64,000 nt of DNA. Origin: Tetracentron sinense. Lineage: Eukaryota; Streptophyta; Magnoliopsida; Trochodendrales; Trochodendraceae. Positions 34,546 through 46,122 of the stretch are shown here, one piece after another (within the stretch, counting starts at the first letter, position 1; each line of letters opens with the position of its first letter). The position numbers and the translations under genes were made by a program. Where the stretch lies: assembly GCA_015143295.1 (NCBI GenBank), contig CM026562.1:2852001-2916000 (forward strand). Reading direction: 5' to 3'. Below the pieces are notes generated by a model that saw only the letters and a list, made by a program, of their open reading frames with translations, ran no database searches and was not told the origin of the DNA.

Positions 34546-35401
34546 TAAGTGTTTAAATATGAGTTGGAGCTATTCTTAAAATGTTGGATGACAATTTCGT
34601 AATTATGAGAAAATATAGGGGTAGTTTTGTTTTTTCATAATTACATAACTACCATCAGTTCAATAGAAAAGGGGAGCTCAGCTCCATCGTGGTGAAGCAA
34701 AGCTTCGGCTCATATTAAGACTCAACTTTTTTTTTGTTTTTGTTTTTTGGTAATGGTAATATGGTTAGGCTACAACCCCAGTTAGAGGGTTAGTATTTGC
34801 TCAAGTTAGTGGGACAGGTGGGAGACTCGCACCTGACAGGAATGGAACCCGGAACCACTTCCTTACTGAAGGGATACACTTACCAATGGGCCAAAGCCCT
34901 GGGACTCAACTTATAACAGTGGGTTTTTGTTTTTTTTAAATTATTTGGTTCGAGATATTGATTTAGGCCGCAACGCCGGTTAGGTGTTACTATGATCTGT
35001 TAACGTTATGCATAACAGAAAGCTCTAAAGCATTGGATGTTGGCTAAACTCTATTCATAAATTGAGATAATCTCTACTAACACCTTAGAGACGACCTTAA
35101 GTTTGACTGTGTGTGAGTTTAGAGTGTGTTAGTTACATGATAACATTTCCAAAAAAAAAAAAGAGATAATCTCTACTGACAGTAGGCCATAACGTATATT
35201 CAAACTGAGGATGCAATAAAGTAATTAAATTTAGGACAACTGGAAATTGTGTTCTTTAGGGGGTGGGATGTACAACAATTGTTATCCATCATGCCTCCGA
35301 CATCAGTGAAAGAGATACAGAAGATACTGATCAGCAGATTTGGATTTCCAGATAGGATAGTGTGTCATTTTTCGAAATCTAGTTGGTTTAAAGTCGATTG
35401 G
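34546..35401. other. Intergenic DNA with a SINE-like element
   Basis: Apart from the SINE-like piece at 34748-34915 there are T-rich tracts and a decayed repeat around 35080-35150 related to 6838-7120. No coding frame. Confidence 0.4.
34748..34915 (-). repeat. tRNA-derived SINE (Au-SINE-like)
   Basis: On the minus strand, TTTGGCCCATTGGTAAGTG gives an A box and GGTTCCATTCC a B box at the spacing of an RNA polymerase III promoter. A GTCAGGTGCGAGTCTCCCAC segment follows, and the tail is T-rich. This resembles plant Au-type SINEs; the lineage is an inference. Confidence 0.6.
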
Positions 35402-35714
35402 GGACTTGTGATATAGCGACCTTTTTCAAAAATATTTTCTTAAAAAAAAGAAACTGAGTCGCCACCAATCATCGAGTTATGGTGTGATTGGTCACCGAAA
35501 ATCATTTTTTATTTGAAAAATGGGGGTAATGCGAAACCACGATGAGATTCAAGGAAGGGAGGTTCTATTATGATTTGAGGAAGGTGTTAGGGATCCCAAA
35601 TCACTCGTCTAAAGACGGTAACCTATGCTTTCAAAATTCCCTAAAAATTTCTTTAATAAATCGGCTTAAAGAAAATGATTAATGAAATTCTAACTTTGCT
35701 TAGGTGAACTTTCA

Positions 35715-36440
35715 AAGAATTATAACGACTCTAATATAGGAAGATTAGACATTGTTATAACACGTAAAATGATAAAAGAAAACATGCTTAAATCCTCTAA
35801 AAATTGGCACTATAACGACTCTAATCTAGGAAGATTAGACATCGTTATAATACATAAAATGATAAAAGTAAACATGCTTAAATCATCTAAAAATGGGCAT
35901 TATAATTACTCTAATCTAGGAAGATTAGACATCGTTATAATACATAAAATAATAAAAATAAACATGCTTAAATCTTCTAAAAATCGGTATTATAACGACT
36001 CTAATTTATGAAAATTAGACATCGATATAATTGCCTAAAATGATGATAAAAGCTACCTAAAAATGAGCATTATAATAGCACTAATCTAAAAAGATTAGAC
36101 ATTGTTATATATGCATAAAATGACACAAAAAGTTATATAAAACCGAGCATTATAACAACTCTAATCTAGAAAGATTAGACATCGTTATAAATACGTAAAA
36201 TAACACAAAAAGTTTTCTAAAAATGAGCATTATAACGACTCTAATCTAGAAAGATTAGACATCGTTATAAATACATAAAATGATGATATAAATCTATTTA
36301 AAAACGGACATTATAACGACTTTATTCTATAAACATTAGACATCGTTATAAATGCATAAAATGATGATGGAAGCTATCTAAAAATGAGCATTATAACGAC
36401 TCTAATCTAGGAAGATTAAACATTATTATAATGCATAAAA
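35715..36440. repeat. Nine-unit tandem hairpin array inside LTR T1
   Basis: Nine units of about 80-90 bases, each with an inverted pair: TATAACGA...TCTAATCT, then AGATTAGA...TCGTTATA. The period shortens from about 90 in the first units to about 80 later. Every unit could fold into a stem of about 8+8 base pairs. Units differ by substitutions, so the array is not recent. Confidence 0.85.
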
Positions 36441-36530
36441 TGATAATAAAAAGAAAATAAAATGATTTTTCAAAAGCAACCATGTGTCTAACAATGAATA
36501 GAATATCCCTCTTTCCCCTATTATTCACAA

Positions 36531-36870
36531 AGAGCCCCAACTCGGCGAAATGCGTCGTAAGGGTCCTTAATGAACGTTTTAAGGAAGAGAAGAACATACC
36601 ACTACAATGTTTGAGCAAAACGAGGGTTGTAAAACTAAAGGATATCTCTATATCTCAATATCTCACAAGAAGTCCCAATTCGGTGAAACGCGTCATAGGG
36701 GGTCCTTAGTGAGCTTTAGATCAAAGAGGGGAATTTTTCAACAACTTGGCCCATACATTTTTTTAAAGAAAATAACAAAAGAAAAGAGGTTCTAAAAAAA
36801 CCTATAGGTTCCTACCCCTCTTCCTTCTATTTGAAGCCCCTTAATCGGCAAAATGCGTTATAGGAGTCCA
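36531..36870. repeat. Three dispersed copies of a CGGCGAAATGCGT word in LTR T1
   Basis: CTCGGCGAAATGCGTCGTAA (36541), TTCGGTGAAACGCGTCATAG (36679) and ATCGGCAAAATGCGTTATAG (36845) are each followed by a GGGTCC or GAGTCC. The CpG-containing repeated word resembles the palindrome arrays of other LTRs but is not palindromic. Confidence 0.6.
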
Positions 36871-37281
36871 AACTACCCGAAGAAAGGCGAGGTAGGTCTC
36901 AAAATCTATCTAAGGCTCACATCATTATAAAAATAAAAATGAAAAATAGAGGGTGAAGAAGAGAATTAGCACAAATGAAATGGGATGAGATAGAATGTTG
37001 GCTTACCTATGTGGTTTGGAGACCCCCTTGAAATAAATTCTTCAAGCTTTTCCAAGATCTCCAAGCTCTCCTTCTTCTCCAACTTTCTCCTCTCCAAGGC
37101 CTTCTCCTTCTAATTCTCTAGGGACTTAGAGGATTCTTGGGTTTTTGGGCAAAAGGGGAGGGGTAAAAAGTTTTTAAGACTTAAAATGCCTTGCAAAGTG
37201 CATGGCTTTCTTTAGTCTCTTTTGAGGAGAATTTTGGCTAGCAAAAGTTGTGTGTCAATGGGGTAAAGGGTTGAGGTATTT

Positions 37282-39764
37282 TGTAGAGACCCGAATCTTT
37301 TTCATGTTTTTATTGCAAGTATTAGGGGTATTATAGTCCTTGTGATGTTTTAATGTTTATGTATTTATATCTAACTGGTGTAGTGTGATTAGGGCTTAAT
37401 CAAACTTGTAAGCAGAGGGATGTCATATCAAACCCTGAACTTTAGGAAGCTCTAGTTTTGGCACCGTTCATTGGAATTGAGTGATTCTTAAACCTTTAGA
37501 AAGGTATTGGAACATTCTTCGAGGTTCATGTTTAATGTTTTTCCATAATTTTAGTTTAAGCTAAGTCAAAAGTGGGTTTTCCAATGTTTTGTCTGATGGA
37601 ATTACAGATCAGTCAACTTTGGGAACAATTTGGTCCATAAATAAAGAGGAATTTAGAAATTCTAAAATATCAGAACGTTCCTTTTCGAAAGACGAATCCA
37701 ACGCAAATTGAATCGTCGAAATCCGACAACCGAGTCAAAAGTTATGGCGGAAACAGTTTAATAGGTTAAAAATCTGCTAAACACCGATCGCTAGAGATTG
37801 ATCGGTTCACAACCGATCGCTCGGTCAAAAGTAGCGATCGATCGGTCCAAAACTGATCGATCGGTGTCTATCGACTGGTCCAAAATTTTGTATAGGGAAA
37901 ATTTTCAGAGAATGTGCTTTTGACCGAGAGCTCGGTCAAGAGCACCGGTCGATCGGTAGGCGACCGATCGCTCGGTCATAACCACCAATTGCTCGGTCTT
38001 TCGTGTTTTTGCAGAATTTTAGTAAGGACTTTTTGGTCTTTTGGTTCTTAGACCTTGGGGCTAGAAATAAGGATCCTATGTCGGGGTATTAGAATACTCT
38101 ACCTATTTCTAACCTAATTTGACAAAAAGGGAGAGAAAACCTAGGGTTTTGAGAGAGGGATTTCTTGGAGAAGAAGAAGATAGCTTGGATATCGCAAGGA
38201 AAGCTTGGAGATCGTCCTCGAAGCTTCCCCAAATCACCTTGTGAGCGATTTGGATCTAAGGGAAGGATCCCTAAGGTCGATAAACTCTCTAACTCAACTC
38301 CATTATTGATGTTTTATGAATATTAGTATAATGTAAATGATAGAAATGGAGATTGATTATGTTTTTCCTAATTATGTATGGATTAAGCTTGTTAGAGATA
38401 GAAATAGGTTTATACTATGGATGGATTGAATGGAGGAAGGGAAATACTATGGAGGATTGGGATGAATGTATGGATGTGGATTATGTTTGGGTTGTGTGGA
38501 TTGATTATAGTGTGATGGAATGTTAAGAATGTGAAAAGGCAAAGTATCCATAATTAACAGACTCTAAATTTTTGTTAAAATGTCTAAGAATGATAAATAT
38601 TAGTATGATGCTTGTGATTATCAAGAAATTAATTTAAATGAATATTGTTGTCATTATGATAAATTATGCCCTATTTACTTGTATGGTGATCGGTATTCGG
38701 ATAGGCCAAACTTTTGAGGAAAATCCTTCACGTTGGGAATTCTCTAACTAGGGAGATGTAACCTAGCGGAGTTTCCTAACGGAAGATTGGAATCTAAGGG
38801 ATGACTTATTTGAATTCCAATCACGACACTCAAGCACATGTGCACTCGCATGGTAAGTATTCAAGTCTCATGAGTCCACTTGTCTCACAAGCATACATGC
38901 ATTGGATACAAACATGTTACGAATTATGCCATGAAAGAATGATCCCTCAATACGAACATCCACTCTACGCATTGTCACACTCATGTTATGCTATGAAAGA
39001 ATGATCCCCCATTACGAACATCCACTTTATGCGTTGTCGAACACTATGAATTATGCGTTGCCGGGACAAAACACTATGATTATGCGTTGTCGGGACAAAC
39101 ACACTATGAATCATGCATGTATGAGTCTATGCATATGTTAAGTTAAGTTCATGGATAAGAATTTCACGAGTACACGAGTCAAGATGATGTTATGACACGT
39201 TATATGCTCCGCACTCTGATTATGTCTATTTTACGTGAAAGTATTATGATTAAGCATCGATAAATTAAGTTATGATATTATTATTGCTCATGCTATTTTA
39301 TGTTGTTGTTAGTTTGTTTATCCACTAAGTATTCCATGCTCAGTCGACTTGTCATTGTCTTCAGGTTTAAGAGAAGAGTCGTGGACCGAGAAGGTGTACG
39401 CCGAAGAAGAGGGAGAAAGTGAGCTTCCTGAGGAGGAGGCTAGGGATTTTGATAGTCATCCCTATTGAGTAGTTTTAGTATTTATTTTTGGAAGAGATGT
39501 TTATATTAGACTTTTTGACTTCTAGTTGATGTTGTCTTAGTTGTTTTATCCTACTGATGGTTCTAGACTATTTCGTTATGAGGAGCTATGATGTGTGGAC
39601 TATTATTGTACAGGATGGTTTGACTTTTTATGATCGAAATTTTACTATCCCCATTTTTGAAGACTCGTGTAGTATGCCTTGTATGTATGGATTTTAAGCA
39701 GGTTTAAGTAATGTGGCGATTCCAAAGTCCTATTTTAGCCTTGTAGGATTTTGGGGTCGTTACA
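37282..39764 (+). mobile_element. Gypsy-type solo LTR G1 (2483 bp)
   Basis: Starts TGTAGAGACCCGAATC and ends TTTTGGGGTCGTTACA. A perfect TATTT duplication flanks it (37277-37281 and 39765-39769). TG...CA ends and the late CTCAGTCGACTTGTCATT segment fit Tekay/Del-type gypsy LTRs, though without an internal domain the lineage is an inference. A palindrome array lies at 37780-38010, just before a degenerate TATA position (CTAGAAATAAGG, 38061). A homologous LTR, G2, lies at 45513-50761 in reverse. Confidence 0.87.
37780..38010 (+). promoter_or_regulatory. Palindrome array (CCGATCGATCGGT words) in LTR G1
   Basis: Seven or more words with a CGATCG, GAGCTC or GGTCGATCGG centre, e.g. ACCGATCGCTCGGTC, GCGATCGATCGGTCC, ACTGATCGATCGGTG and GACCGAGAGCTCGGTC, at roughly 20-40 base intervals. 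The homologous position in G2 holds GGTCGACCG words instead. Interpreted as a U3 binding-site array; not proven. Confidence 0.6.
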
Positions 39765-39959
39765 TATTTATTGGGGAGAGGTTAAGGGGAAAAACTCATC
39801 ATATTCCAATATGGGACTAAAAACTCTTAGGGACATAAAAGTCATTCTTTTGGTTGTTTGGGACGAAATCCCTGGGAACTCGAAAATAGTGAGGGTATTT
39901 TGGTCCAAAAGAGGTTACTATACCATAAGAGTTGATGGACAAAAAATTGAGTTTAACAC

Positions 39960-40251
39960 TGGTCATTTTTACCAAAAACGACAGGATGAAAATAGTGAAA
40001 TTTTGTTTGGTCGTTTATAATAAAAACGACCAAGAAAATCCCTTTTGTAACAGAAAAGATTCCCTCACACATGGGTTAGTTACGGGCTCAGCGTGAGTCC
40101 TTTTTAACATAAACGACGTTACCAAATAAGGCAGGTCGTTTTTAATAAAAACGACCAAGATTTCATGGCCAAAACAAAAGGGTCGTTTATGTCATAAACG
40201 ACTAAGGCTATTTAGCCACAAAGGTTTGGTCGTTTATGACATAAACAACCA

Positions 40252-40255
<4 letters not shown>
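39960..40255. repeat. Hairpin array (GGTCGTTTAT...ATAAACGACC) in LTR T1
   Basis: Four inverted-repeat words, GTCGTTTATAATAAAAACGA, GTCGTTTTTAATAAAAACGA, GTCGTTTATGTCATAAACGA and GTCGTTTATGACATAAACAA, occur in about 250 bases and are followed by a (TA)n run at 40257-40281. This is the U3 side of T1 (minus orientation). Confidence 0.75.
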
Positions 40256-40289
<34 letters not shown>

Positions 40290-40569
40290 TATATTACTTC
40301 TTTTTCTTCCTTTCTTTTTGACTTTTGCCTTTTTGCTGTTGTTTTGGGGGTCATACATGAGAATGAGGTGAGGGTAGGAATGGGTTATGGTAGGGTGTAA
40401 GATGGGTATTTGGAGAAAGCCTTGGAGAGTTAGAGTTTTAGAGTAGGAGAATCAGAAAAGCGTGAAGAACCTAGGCAAATACAGGGTGTCTACAGGACTC
40501 ATATTGCAAAACAGGTTTTAGAAGTGACAAAACCTTCTTCGAGCAGCTCCACCCTTCCTTCAATGATCC

Positions 40570-40944
40570 TGTTATAACCAGTTCGACAAATCTAGAGAAA
40601 TAAGAAAATAAGAAACCTAGTAATTGCACAAAAGAGACAAGATATACATGGTTCGGCAAGGTGCCTACGTCTACGGGAGAAAACAGCAAGAAATCCACTA
40701 AGAACAGAGGAGAAATATAGTGTACAAAAGCTCTCTCTAAACCCCTCTTTCGAAACCCTCAAAAAACCCCTTATCCCGCATCCTCAAAGAAAACCATTTA
40801 TATGTCTAGGGCTACAACGAGAAGATAAAACGAGTCAAAATTTCGGGTCACTCGGATCGCACATCAGGTCATCAAGGATCCGGGTAAGATCCATACCGAC
40901 TTCCCAACAAAAACTCATATACAAAATTTGAGCCAAAACTCACA
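40570..40944 (-). repeat. 3' LTR of copia element 1 (375 bp)
   Basis: On the minus strand starts TGTGAGTTTTGGCTC directly after the polypurine tract CCAAGGTGGAGATT (40958-40945) and ends CTGGTTATAACA. Same ends as the 5' LTR at 45003-45390. Confidence 0.93.
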
Positions 40945-40949
40945 AATCT

Positions 40950-42440
40950 CCACCTTGGCGAGAATTCCAACAAAAGCAATCTTCACCATAACAAGCAACC
41001 CCTCTTGCCGCCTCTACCAGCCCCTTAAGGGCACTCAAGTACTATCAACACCAATTAGGTCCAAGCAATGCTTGAACTTGACTACAGGGATGGGCTTGGT
41101 CATCATATCTACTGGATTTCTATTGTAGCAATCTTCATCACTGCAATAGCTCCTTGAGAAACCACATCTCTAATAAAATAGAGTCTAACATCAATGTGTT
41201 TGGTCCTCTCATGGAACATCTAATTTTTGGTCAGATGTATGGCACTCTGACTGTCACAAAACACAGTAGATTGCTCCTGCTACATCCCAAGATCACCAAC
41301 CAAACCTCTCAGCCATATAACTTCCTTCACTGCTTCTGTAGCTGCTATATACTCAGCTTCAATAGTAGACAATGCAACTGTAGACTGCAGAGTTGCTTTC
41401 CAACTGATAGCACTCCCACAAAGAGTGAAAACATAACCTGTCAAATATCTCATCCTATCCAGATCTCCAGCATAGTCTAAATAAACATATCCAATGACAC
41501 TATCAGGAGTGTCACTACCTCTGTCATATATCAACCCAACATCTGCAGTGTCTCTCAAATATCTAAGTATCCATTTCACTGCCTGCTAATGGGCTTTCCT
41601 AGGCTTATCCATATACCTGCTTACCACGCTAACTACTTGTGAAATGTCTGGCCTAGTGCAGACCATAACATATATAATGCTCCCAACAGCACTAGCATAA
41701 GGAACACGTGATATGTACTCTACCTCCTCCTCAGTCTGCGGTGATAGAGTAGCTGAAAGTGTAAAATGAGCTGCAAGTGGAGTACTCACTGGCTTCGACC
41801 CTTGCATACCAAAATGTTCCAACACCTTTTCAATATACATTTTTTGAGACAAGTGCAATCTGCCTACTTTTCGGTCTCTGTGAATCTCCATTCCCAATAT
41901 CTTCTTGGCTGCACTCAAGTCTTTCATTTCAAACTCACTGCTTAACTGAGTCTTCAAATTCTTGATCTCAAATATGTTCTTAGAACCAATCAACATGTCA
42001 TCAACATACAACAACAAATAAACATACGAACCATCTGACAACTTCTTGTGATAGACACAACTGTCATACTCACTCCTATAGTAGTCATTTCTAATCATTA
42101 AAGTATCAAACCGCTTATACCACTGTCTAGGAGATTGCTTCAAACCATACAAAGATTTCTTCAACAAGCACACAGGGTCCTCCTTTCCCTGAATCTCAAA
42201 CCCTTGAGGCTAATGCATGTAAATCTACTCCTCTAGCTCACCATGCAGAAAAGCAGTTTTGACATCAAGCTGTTCAAGCTCAAAATCAAACAAGGTAACC
42301 ATAGAAAGTAGCATCTAAATGGAACTGTGCTTCAAAATAGGTGAAAACACTTCATTGAAATCAATGTCCTCTTTATGTGAATAACCCTTCACCACCAATC
42401 AGGCTTTGTACCTTGCATCCTCTACCCCTGGAGTTCCTTC
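40950..42440 (-). pseudogene. Reverse transcriptase and RNase H of copia element 1
   Basis: From right to left: the KGYSHKEDIDFNEVFSP segment, LDVKTAFLHGELEE (first catalytic Asp), SLYGLKQSPRQWY, YVDDMLIGS (catalytic Asp pair), the KPVSTPL connection, then RNase H with EAEYIAATEA and CDSQSAI. The longest open pieces are 42173-41586 (195 codons) and 41579-41280 (99 codons). Stops fall inside the RT N terminus, between RT and RNase H, and after HLTKN. It cannot make a full polyprotein. Confidence 0.9.
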
Positions 42441-42746
42441 TTTCATTTTAAAGATCCATTTACAGCCCACAATTCTCCTTCCTTTAGTCGGTTTTACTAG
42501 TTCCCAATTCTGATTCTTGTGAAGAGATTCAATCTCCTCACTCATGGCTACAGTCCACTTTGTTGACTCTCCACTAGTAATGGCCTCCTGATAAGTACTA
42601 GGTTCTTGAACCTCAATGTCTTCTGTCACACTAAGAGCATATGCAACTAGGTCTGCATAACCATATCTCAGAGGTGGCTTAGATTGCCTCCTCTGCCTGT
42701 CCCTAGCAAAAGTCCATTGTTGCTCTTGCGGTGCTTCTTCTTCCAC

Positions 42747-43652
42747 CTATGGATATTGTACCTCTTCTTCCTCTTGCTCAACTGGAACAACATTCTGTGT
42801 ATTCTCTGAAGCTTTCATTTCAAACTCCACCTTCTCACTGACACCATGATCCTTTCTTGCATCAATACAATCTTTCTTAGGAGTGAACATAGTTGACTCA
42901 TCAAAAGTCACATCCCTACTGATAATACCCTTTGATGACTTGGAATCAGTACACCAAAGTCTGTATCCCTTCACACCATCTGCATACCCCATAAATATGC
43001 ATTTCTTTGCTCTAGGCTCTAGTTTATCCTTATTTACATGAGCATAAACTATACAACCGAATACTTTCAGATTAATGTAATTTGCAGGAGACCCAGTCCA
43101 TATCTCTTCAGGAGTCTTACATTCGATAGCAGTTGATGGAGACCTATTAAACAAATAACAAGCTGTGTTAACAGCTTCAGCCCAAAATTCCTTAGACAAC
43201 CTAGCATTAGAGAGCATACATCTTGCCCTCTCCAACAATGTCCTATTCATTCGTTCTACTACACCATTCTGTTGTGGAGTGTATCTGACTGTTCAATGTC
43301 TTACAATTCCTTTATTTTTGCAAAACTCATTAAAAGAACCCCCACAGAATTTCATGCCATTGTCAGTTCTTAATCGCTTGATCTTTTTCCCTGTCTGCTT
43401 CTTGATCAAAGCCTTTCATTGCTTGAACTTCACAAAAGCCTCATTCTTGTGTTTCAAGATAAATATCCAGACATTCCTTGAAAAATCATCTATAAATGTC
43501 AACAAGTATCTACCACCACCTAGAGAGGGGACACGAGAGGGACCCCAAATATCAGAATGAACATAGTCCACAGTACCTTTGGTTCTATGAACAGCTATAC
43601 TGAACTTAACTCTGCACTGTTTTCTAAAGACACAATGCTCACAAAAGTCCAT
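42747..43652 (-). pseudogene. Integrase of copia element 1
   Basis: The end of the HHCC zinc region (CEHCVFRKQCRVKF), HSDIWGP with the first catalytic Asp, FIDDFSRNVWIF, then RTDNGMKF. In this last motif the second Asp is kept, but the usual Glu of DNGxEF is replaced by Lys. MNRTLLERARCML and the C-terminal WTGSPANY segment follow. A stop separates the RTDNG region from the downstream half. Confidence 0.88.
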
Positions 43653-44190
43653 CTTCCCTGTCTTCTGACCACTGTAAATCCTGTTTACTCAATAATGTCA
43701 AACCTCTCTCACTCATATGCCCCAATCGCATATGCCACAACCTAATGGTGTTAAGATCCGAATCTGATGATGATACAACAACTGTACCTGTAACTGTACT
43801 GCCCTGTAACACATAGATGTCATTCTTCAAATATCCCTTCATCACAACTAGAGCACCTCCCTTGAAAATCCTCATAACTCCACTATCAGCTTTATAACTA
43901 CAACCATTAGAGTCAAGCGTACTCAAAGAAAGTAAATTTTTCTTTAACTCTGGAACATGCCGTACATCGATTAAGGTTCTCACAACACCGTCATGCATCT
44001 TGATTTGAATTGAGCCTATCCCAACAACCTTATAGGCTACATCATTTCCCATTAAGATTCTGCCACCATCATTAGACCGATAAGTAGTAAACCAGTCTTT
44101 ATTGGGATAGCTATGATAGGAAAAACCCGAATCCTGAATCCACTCATTACCCGAGCTACCAACAGTAATTGTGAGTACATCCCAATGATC
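43653..44190 (-). pseudogene. Protease and pre-integrase region of copia element 1
   Basis: WIQDSGFSYH (near 44140) is the aspartic protease motif; copia elements normally have DSGAS or DSGCS, so Phe at the fourth position is a change. LWHMRLGHMSERGL (pre-integrase domain) follows in the piece 44052-43639. The two blocks are in the same order as in Tnt1. Confidence 0.85.
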
Positions 44191-44219
44191 CTCTGCTACA
44201 TCAACAACATTCTCTGAAT

Positions 44220-44967
44220 TATCTTTTCCTTTTCCCTTACGCTCTGGACAATCTTTTCTGAAATGTCATTCCTTGTGACAATAAAAGCACTTCATTTTTC
44301 TGGGCTTTGATTTTGATTTAGACTGACCTCTACTATTAGAAGTCTTCTCATGTGCTCTCCCTCTTACAAACAAACCTTCACCAGATCCTTTTACACTACT
44401 CTAAGACACTCTTTTCTTCAACTCCTTAGAGTTTAGGGCTGCCTTAACATCCTTCATGGTAAGAGTTTCTCTTCCATACATCATAGTGTCGACAAAGTTC
44501 TCAAAAGAAGGCGGTAAAGAACATATTAAAATAATTGCCTGGTCCTCATCATCAATTTTAATGTCTATATTTCTTAAATCTAAAATAATTCTATTGAATT
44601 CATCAAGGTGGTCTTTAAGAGGCATACCTTCGCGCATCTAGAGTGTATACAATCGCTTCTTTAGGTACAAGCGATTTGTAAGAGATTTCCTCATATACAA
44701 ACTCTCCAACTTGAGCCACAATCCCGTTGCCGTTTCTTCTTCAACAACTTCTCGCAAAACTTTATTGCTCAGGCATAATAGAATCGCACTAAATGCCTTC
44801 TCTATCAGTTCATCCTTCTCACTATCATCCATTGTTGCAGGCAAAGCTTCTTTGCCCTTCAATTCTTTCGTCAAGCCTTGTTGCACGAGCACAACCTTCA
44901 TCTTCAGTCGCCAAAGACTGAAATCATTCCTCCCATCAAATTTCTCAATGTCAAACTTACCCTCCAT
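44220..44967 (-). pseudogene. gag of copia element 1, with broken zinc knuckle
   Basis: Starts at ATG 44967, 20 bases after the primer site, with MEGKFDIEKFDGRNDFSLW (UBN2-type gag). The frame stops at about 44638, resumes with [17 protein letters not shown] and stops again at 44401. The CCHC zinc knuckle at 44292-44246 is complete in its Cys/His residues, but the Gly before the His is a TGA stop (44266-44268). Confidence 0.9.
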
Positions 44968-44987
44968 TTAGATCTACCTAACCTAAA

Positions 44988-44999
44988 GCTTTGATACCA
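44988..44999 (-). promoter_or_regulatory. Primer binding site of copia element 1
   Basis: TGGTATCAAAGC on the minus strand matches the 3' end complement of initiator-Met tRNA (TGGTATCAGAGC) with one difference. It lies three bases from the 5' LTR edge, as is usual for copia. Confidence 0.88.
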
Positions 45000-45002
45000 A
45001 TT

Positions 45003-45390
45003 TGTTATAACCAGTTTGACAAATCTAGAGAAATAAGAAAATAAGAAACCTAGTAATCGCACAAAAGAGACAAGATATACGTGGTTCGACAAGGTGCCTA
45101 CGTCCACGGGAGAAAAAGGTAAGAAATCCACTAAGAACACTGGAGAAATACAGTGTACAGAAGCTCTCTCTAAACCCCTATTTCGAAACCCTCGAAAAAC
45201 CCCTTATCCCACATTCTCAAAGAAAACCCTTTATATATCTAGGGTTACAACGAGAAAATAAAACAGGTCGAAAATACAGGTTAAAATTTCGGGTTACTCG
45301 GGTCGCACACCGGGTCATCAAGGATCCGGGTAAGATCCATACCGACTTCCCAACAAAAACCCATATACAAAATTTGAGGCAAAACTCACA
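45003..45390 (-). repeat. 5' LTR of copia element 1 (388 bp)
   Basis: Same ends as the 3' LTR (TGTGAG...ATAACA on the minus strand). It is longer mainly because of one insertion of about 13 bases near 45266. Confidence 0.93.
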
Positions 45391-46122
45391 GATCCCCACA
45401 TGGAGGAAATTACCAAAAATCCCCACCCCTCCTAAGTTCCAAGTTTTTATTTGAAAGTTGAGCCAAAATGCCTTAATAGTGGCAGCAGCCTACGAACAAT
45501 CGATGAGAACTCTGTCGTACCCCAAAATTCCACCTTGATCATAATGGGACTTTGGATCCGTGACACTGACTAAACCTGCTTAATCTCATGACATAGAAGT
45601 AATGCTAAATGCAATACTCCAAAACAATAATAAAATTCAATATTAACAAATCATCCTATACAACCTGTGACAAATCCAAACTTAACCCACCATTTGGATC
45701 AATATCATGGTCCCCATGAACAAGTTTAACCTAAGCAATATCGTACTCAAATAAACCAAGTATCTAGAATATCTATTACAACCCTTTTAATAAAAATAAA
45801 AGTCAATAGTATGGGAACCGGTTAAGGTCCCTCACTCCCTCCTCTAGGAGCTCACCTTCGTCCTCTTCCTCTCTGTATGTCTCCTCAACCCAAGGTTTTA
45901 CAACTAGCTCCTGCTCCACAACTACCAAAAACAACAATCGGCTGAGTACAAAAGCACTCAATATATATAAAATTCAACTAACAATATAATATCCCTGTAC
46001 ATAGTTAACATCTTAATTCATGGAATGTGTACTTAATCAGAGTACGGAAAACATGTGAGCATACCATATCATCATCTTGACTTGTATAGTTGTGTGACTC
46101 TTGGACTTATACATGTGAGAAG

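Larger units (their letters stand above)
35407..40494 (-). mobile_element. Tat/Ogre-type solo LTR (T1), split by a later solo LTR
   Basis: On the minus strand it starts TGTAGACACCCTG and ends GGTCGCTATATCACA. Perfect duplications GGACT flank it (35402-35406 and 40495-40499). The GGTGGCGACTCAG and CCTAACACCTTCCTC segments near its 3' end match the Tat-type LTR at 57249-59833. It is interrupted at 37277-37281 by solo LTR G1 with its TATTT duplication; without G1 it is about 2.6 kb. It holds two repeat arrays described separately. No coding. Confidence 0.85.
40565..45395 (-). mobile_element. Complete Ty1/copia element 1 (Tork/Tnt1-like), decayed
   Basis: Element 40570-45390 (4821 bp) with LTRs at both ends and a perfect GATCC duplication (40565-40569 and 45391-45395). 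Transcribed leftward. Order from the 5' end: LTR, tRNA-iMet primer site, gag, protease, integrase, RT, RNase H, purine tract, LTR. The domains are complete but broken by many stops and frame changes. LTRs differ at about 28 of 375 positions by eye plus one insertion, so the insertion is old. Tork lineage inferred from the gag start and the pre-integrase segment. Confidence 0.93.

Noticed and set aside
35715..36440. Resemblance to a CRISPR-like repeat-spacer array
   Set aside because: Plant nuclear DNA, diverged whole-unit tandem repeats with no unique spacers of constant length and no cas genes.
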